A stretch of DNA of 8,742 nt. It comes from Anaerolineales bacterium (lineage in GTDB: Bacteria > Chloroflexota > Anaerolineae > 4572-78 > J111). This document shows, piece by piece, positions 6,380-8,742 of the stretch; position 1 is the first letter of the stretch; every line of letters begins with the position of its first letter. The notes under the pieces are model-generated. The model saw only the letters and a list, made by a program, of their open reading frames with translations. It was not told the DNA's origin and made no database searches. The position numbers were made by a program, and so were the translations under genes. The stretch lies in assembly GCA_012032575.1 (NCBI GenBank), contig JAAUSP010000309.1, forward strand, positions 1 to 8,742. Reading direction: 5' to 3'.

Positions 6380-7708
6380 ATGACTCCCCACGACCGGCCC
6401 AATTTACCACTTTTTGCCCTCATCTTGCTGTTTCTTTTGGCCGGCTGCGTTCCGCCCACCCCGCCGCCCTCGCCAACGCCCTGGCCCACGGCCACGCCGA
6501 CGCGAACTTCGACTCCGGCTGGCGCAGCGGCCGCCACCCCGCGCGCCTCGGCCACGCCGACGCGCACACCTGCGCCCAGCCCTACTCCGCCCATCACCAA
6601 GCTGCTGGTGTGGGCAAGTCTGCCCGAAGCCCAGGCCAGAGCGCTGGCCGAGGATGCAGCCGCTTTTCAAAAGGAGTTCCCTTATTACACGGTCTCCGTG
6701 CGCCACTATGACAGCCCGGAAAATTTTATGACGCCCTTGATGGCCGGGGAAACCCAGTTTGATGTGGTGCTGGCTTCGCCGGTGCTGCTGGGCAGCTTAT
6801 GGCGGGCTGAACAGATTGCGCCGATGTCCGACTTTTACGCCCCGGCCTTTCTCGACAGTTTTGCCTCGGTCACGCTGCAAGGGGCCAGGCGAGATAACCA
6901 GCTCTGGGGCCTGTCTGATACGGCGGGCTTTCATTTGCTGCTGTTTTACAACCGGGATTTGCTGGACACGCCCCCACACGATACCGATGAACTCGCGAAG
7001 CTGGTCCAGGCAGGGTCAGGGCCAACCCTGGGGGTCAACAGTTACGACCCGTTGTGGTTGCTGCCGTGGCTGCCGGCCTACGGCGGCTGGCTGACCAGTC
7101 CCACTGGACGGCTCACCCTGAACACTCCGGCCATGCAAAAGGCTTTGGCGCTTTATCAAGGTTGGCACGACCCTAAAAATGGCCTGGCTTCGCTGGCCAC
7201 TTATGATGAAATGCGGACTCAATTTCTGGCCGGTCAGTTGCCGCTGGTGATTGACGGCGAGTGGGCGATTGGAGAACTGGGCCGTTCGACCAAGATCAAT
7301 TGGGGGGTGGCTCCTCTGCCCGACGTGGTCGAGGAAGGCGAAAGCCAGGCGGCTGCCCCGCTGGTGCTGGCTCGTTATTGGGTTATCAGCCGGACTGCCA
7401 GCGGTAATCGGACCCTGGCCGCCGCAGCGTTTGTGGAATTCATTACCCGCCCGGAACGCCAATTGGATCGAACCGTCCGCTTTGGCTTATTACCCACCCG
7501 CCGCGAGGCCCTGGATGATCCGCTGATTGTGAATGACTCAGCCCTCCGCCTCAGCGCCGAACAGATGCTCACCGGACGGACCATCCCTCTGGGCGTCAAC
7601 GCCGATGCGCTGCTCAACGCCATACGCGAACCACTGCGGCAGGTGCTTGAAGGTGAGTTAACGCCCGAACAAGCGGCGGAGAAGATGCAGGAAAACGCTG
7701 AGAAATAG
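6380..7708 (+). CDS. Lipoprotein, extracellular solute-binding protein of a sugar-type ABC transporter (family 1)
   Basis: 442 residues. Captures a small solute (usually a sugar or oligosaccharide) outside the membrane and passes it to an ABC permease. Seen: hydrophobic signal LPLFALILLFLLAGC with lipobox LAGC, lipidated Cys23; a Pro/Thr/Ser/Ala-rich linker about 24-73, in which a 16-bp unit is repeated at 6489-6504 and 6549-6564 (each ATPTRT); then the mature domain, starting KLLVWASLPEAQARALAEDA, with FDVVLASP, LWGLSDTAGFHLLLFYNRDLL, AMQKALALY, FLAGQLPLVIDGEWAIGEL, the hinge-crossing AAAAFVEFITRPERQ, LLPTRREAL, and a C-terminal REPLRQVLEGELTPEQAAEKM helix typical of MalE-like binding proteins. 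No permease or ATPase gene is adjacent in the window, so the partner genes are elsewhere. A nucleoside or ribose ligand is conceivable from the upstream operon, but the fold class alone does not show it. Confidence 0.88.
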   Translation: MTPHDRPNLPLFALILLFLLAGCVPPTPPPSPTPWPTATPTRTSTPAGAAAATPRASATPTRTPAPSPTPPITKLLVWASLPEAQARALAEDAAAFQKEFPYYTVSVRHYDSPENFMTPLMAGETQFDVVLASPVLLGSLWRAEQIAPMSDFYAPAFLDSFASVTLQGARRDNQLWGLSDTAGFHLLLFYNRDLLDTPPHDTDELAKLVQAGSGPTLGVNSYDPLWLLPWLPAYGGWLTSPTGRLTLNTPAMQKALALYQGWHDPKNGLASLATYDEMRTQFLAGQLPLVIDGEWAIGELGRSTKINWGVAPLPDVVEEGESQAAAPLVLARYWVISRTASGNRTLAAAAFVEFITRPERQLDRTVRFGLLPTRREALDDPLIVNDSALRLSAEQMLTGRTIPLGVNADALLNAIREPLRQVLEGELTPEQAAEKMQENAEK

Positions 7709-7714
7709 AAAATG

Positions 7715-7783
7715 GTGGATAGAGGATAGTAGATTGAAAATAAGCCACTATCCTCCATCTTCTATCCTCTATCTTCTATCCAC
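7715..7783. terminator. Inverted pyrimidine/purine repeat between convergent genes, possible bidirectional terminator
   Basis: GTGGATAGAGGATAG (7715-7729) faces CTATCCTCTA (7762-7771) plus CTATCCAC (7776-7783), and CTATCC also occurs at 7749-7754. The transcript of either strand could fold. There is no long T run on the + strand, so efficient intrinsic termination is uncertain; a repeat role is at least as likely. Confidence 0.4.
7755..7780. repeat. Pyrimidine-rich 26-bp repeat, copy 2 (overlaps the minus-strand stop codon)
   Basis: Begins CCATCTTCTATCCTCTATC; 23/26 identical to 6305-6330. It contains the complement of the TAG stop (7769-7771) of the minus-strand gene, so the final residues DRR of that protein and its stop are repeat-derived or co-opted. 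Confidence 0.7.
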
Positions 7784-8689
7784 TATAATTTGCTCTGCCA
7801 CATTTTCAAAGCCGCTGTCAGTGGTTTTGTAGACGACGATCTGAATGGCTTCGGGGGTTGCTTCTGCGGGGAGCGAGAGGGCGTAAACATCGCGCACAAT
7901 TTCGCCGGGCCGCCAGCGGTGGGTGGGGTAGAGGTTCCACACCGGCTGGTGGTCCTGAATCAGGGCTTCCCCGTTGATGGTAATCAATTGTCCTCCCACC
8001 AACGGCCTGACCGAAATGGTGTAATCGGCCTCGATGAGTTGAGAGGCTTGCCAGTACAACGCGATTTGCCAATTGGCCCGCGCTAACCGGCCTGCGACAT
8101 TGGCGGGTAGAGGATAGGCCGGGTCCACTTTTTCCCAGCCAACCAATTTGAGCGCCGCGCCAAAAGGCAAGTCGAGCGGCGAAGCTGTTGCCGGGAGTTC
8201 CTGTCGCGGCGCGGGCCACAGAGCCACAAGCTGCTCTCCTGCCGCCTGGGGGTACTCCTCTTCGAGGTTGATCGCCTCCGGTACAGCCGCAGCCGCCCGA
8301 CGGCTAATATAGTAGGACAAACTGTCAGTTTGTCCCGCCACAGATGAAGCAAGCTCCCCCGGCTCCGTTGGATAAAGATCGGGCGCGGCCCCCCAGACCG
8401 TGTGCAGATATTGCAGCGCGACCTGCTCCGGGAAGTCGGCGGAGATGAGCGCGGGCGGCTCAGGCCGGTCGGCCAGGATGGCCCAGCCGGGATCGAGGCC
8501 GGTATCGCCGGGCAGGTTGCTCTGGTCGGCGCGGGGCAGGTTGGTGGTGAAGCGGTAGAGGAGGAGAAGAAGGAGTAGGAAGTAGGTAGTAAGGGAGTAG
8601 GGGGGTGCGTGGTGCGTGATGCGTGATGCGTGGTGCCTGATGCGTGATGCGTGAAGATTCTGCGCGTCCTCGCCTCCTCGCGCCCTCAC
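7769..8689 (-). CDS. C-terminal extracytoplasmic part of a membrane protein, GT39/DUF2723-like; N-terminus disrupted
   Basis: Open frame of 306 codons from GTG 8689. Residues 1-29 are repeat-encoded (HASRIRHHASRITHHAP) and are not natural protein. Residues 31-46 form a membrane segment (SLTTYFLLLLLLLY), followed by an extracytoplasmic part: GLDPGWAILAD (64-74), FPEQVALQYLHTVWGAAPDLY (86-106), and a beta-rich tail with NWQIALYWQASQLIEADYTI and YPTHRWRPGEIVRDVYAL (254-271). The ALQYL-RPDL and YPTxRWxPGE patterns are, to my knowledge, typical of the soluble domain after the multi-spanning part of Chloroflexota GT-C/DUF2723 mannosyltransferase-like proteins. Stops TAG TGA lie directly before GTG 8689, while the other frame (to 8742) reads a hydrophobic segment. 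So this is probably a 3' fragment whose catalytic membrane part is upstream, beyond the window. A signal-anchored stand-alone protein is the alternative. Confidence 0.6.
   Translation of the reverse strand: MRARGGEDAQNLHASRIRHHASRITHHAPPYSLTTYFLLLLLLLYRFTTNLPRADQSNLPGDTGLDPGWAILADRPEPPALISADFPEQVALQYLHTVWGAAPDLYPTEPGELASSVAGQTDSLSYYISRRAAAAVPEAINLEEEYPQAAGEQLVALWPAPRQELPATASPLDLPFGAALKLVGWEKVDPAYPLPANVAGRLARANWQIALYWQASQLIEADYTISVRPLVGGQLITINGEALIQDHQPVWNLYPTHRWRPGEIVRDVYALSLPAEATPEAIQIVVYKTTDSGFENVAEQIIVDRR
8315..8335. repeat. 21-bp palindrome inside the minus-strand gene
   Basis: GGACAAACT, spacer GTC, AGTTTGTCC: perfect 9-bp arms. Its length (21) is a multiple of three, and it is read in frame as GQTDSLS in the minus-strand protein, so it does not disturb the frame. 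It is AT-richer than the surrounding coding sequence and looks inserted. Confidence 0.65.
8555..8605. repeat. Purine-rich low-complexity tract (+ strand)
   Basis: GAGGAGGAGAAGAAGGAGTAGG, AAGTAGGTAGTAAGGGAGTAGG and a six-G run (8600-8605) follow each other with almost no C. In the minus-strand frame it encodes the poly-Leu membrane segment. It adjoins the 7-bp tandem repeat and may be part of one inserted low-complexity block. Confidence 0.5.
8606..8654. repeat. Seven tandem copies of a 7-bp unit (TGCGTGA/G)
   Basis: Units at 8606, 8613, 8620, 8627, 8634, 8641 and 8648: TGCGTGG, TGCGTGA, TGCGTGA, TGCGTGG, TGCCTGA, TGCGTGA, TGCGTGA. Total 49 bp. Because 7 is not a multiple of 3, each gain or loss of a unit changes the reading frame across it. 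On the minus strand both relevant frames are open through the repeat. Confidence 0.9.
8666..8681 (-). repeat. Two copies of the 8-bp unit GCGAGGAG/C
   Basis: On the minus strand GCGAGGAG and GCGAGGAC follow each other; the same unit as at 5962-5985 in the PfkB gene. It lies directly upstream (minus direction) of the 7-bp repeat array. Confidence 0.6.
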
Positions 8690-8742
8690 TCACTAGCGTC
8701 AATCCGGCAGCAGCGCCGATGATGAAAATCGGATAGGCGGGG
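8690..8742 (-). CDS. Possible upstream exon-like fragment of the same membrane protein (other frame, cut by window edge)
   Basis: Read from 8741 downward, the minus strand gives PAYPIFIIGAAAGLTLV, a hydrophobic run like the end of a transmembrane helix, and then continues in that frame through the repeats to a stop at 8460 (RITHQAPRITHHAPRTPLL..., no longer protein-like). It fits as the membrane part of the protein whose tail is encoded at 7769-8610, one frame away. Only some 17 residues are informative, so the call is weak. Confidence 0.35.

Noticed and set aside
6404..6706. Minus-strand Arg/Gly-rich open frame opposite the lipoprotein linker
   Set aside because: Composition is the complement of the Pro/Thr-rich linker codons; the plus frame has a signal peptide, lipobox and promoter.
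8606..8654. CRISPR array
   Set aside because: The units are 7 bp and directly tandem, without spacers.

Overview
The window looks like a piece of a GC-rich chromosome, most plausibly of a Chloroflexota (Anaerolineae-like) bacterium. That placement is inference. It rests on the protein styles (a Pro/Thr-rich lipoprotein sugar-binding protein and a large-membrane-protein C-terminal domain of the kind found in Chloroflexota) and on gene borders full of short dispersed repeats. No rRNA, tRNA, CRISPR array or transposase gene is visible.

Positions 1-6031 (+ strand) hold six closely packed genes for breaking down nucleosides and ribosides: the 3' part of a ribokinase (rbsK), an ADP-ribosylglycohydrolase-family protein, a metal-dependent amidohydrolase of the SAH/MTA/guanine-deaminase type, pseudouridine-5'-phosphate glycosidase (psuG), an inosine/uridine-type nucleoside hydrolase, and a PfkB-family kinase with Asn in place of the usual catalytic Asp. 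The spacing (67 nt, 3 nt, 21 nt, a 4-nt overlap, 71 nt) suggests one operon. The set contains three unrelated enzyme families that cut glycosidic bonds (N-ribosyl, C-ribosyl and ADP-ribosyl types), a base or nucleoside deaminase and two sugar/nucleoside kinases. The likely outputs are free bases and ribose 5-phosphate.

Four of these six genes are each split by a single missing base in a short homopolymer (AAA, CCCC, TTTTT, GGGG). The reading frames resume perfectly in every case, so these are most likely uncorrected assembly or sequencing errors, and I annotate the genes as whole.

Positions 6032-6379 are non-coding: a 167-bp imperfect palindrome, a 17-bp palindrome, a pyrimidine-rich repeat, and a strong promoter whose -10 box lies six bases before the next ATG, which predicts a leaderless transcript. 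Positions 6380-7708 encode a lipoprotein solute-binding protein of a sugar ABC transporter without permease genes beside it. A convergent gene on the minus strand (stop at 7769) encodes the extracytoplasmic C-terminal part of a large membrane protein, probably of the GT39/DUF2723 type. Its N-terminal region is disrupted at a run of seven 7-bp repeats. Both ends and the middle of this gene carry repeat sequence.
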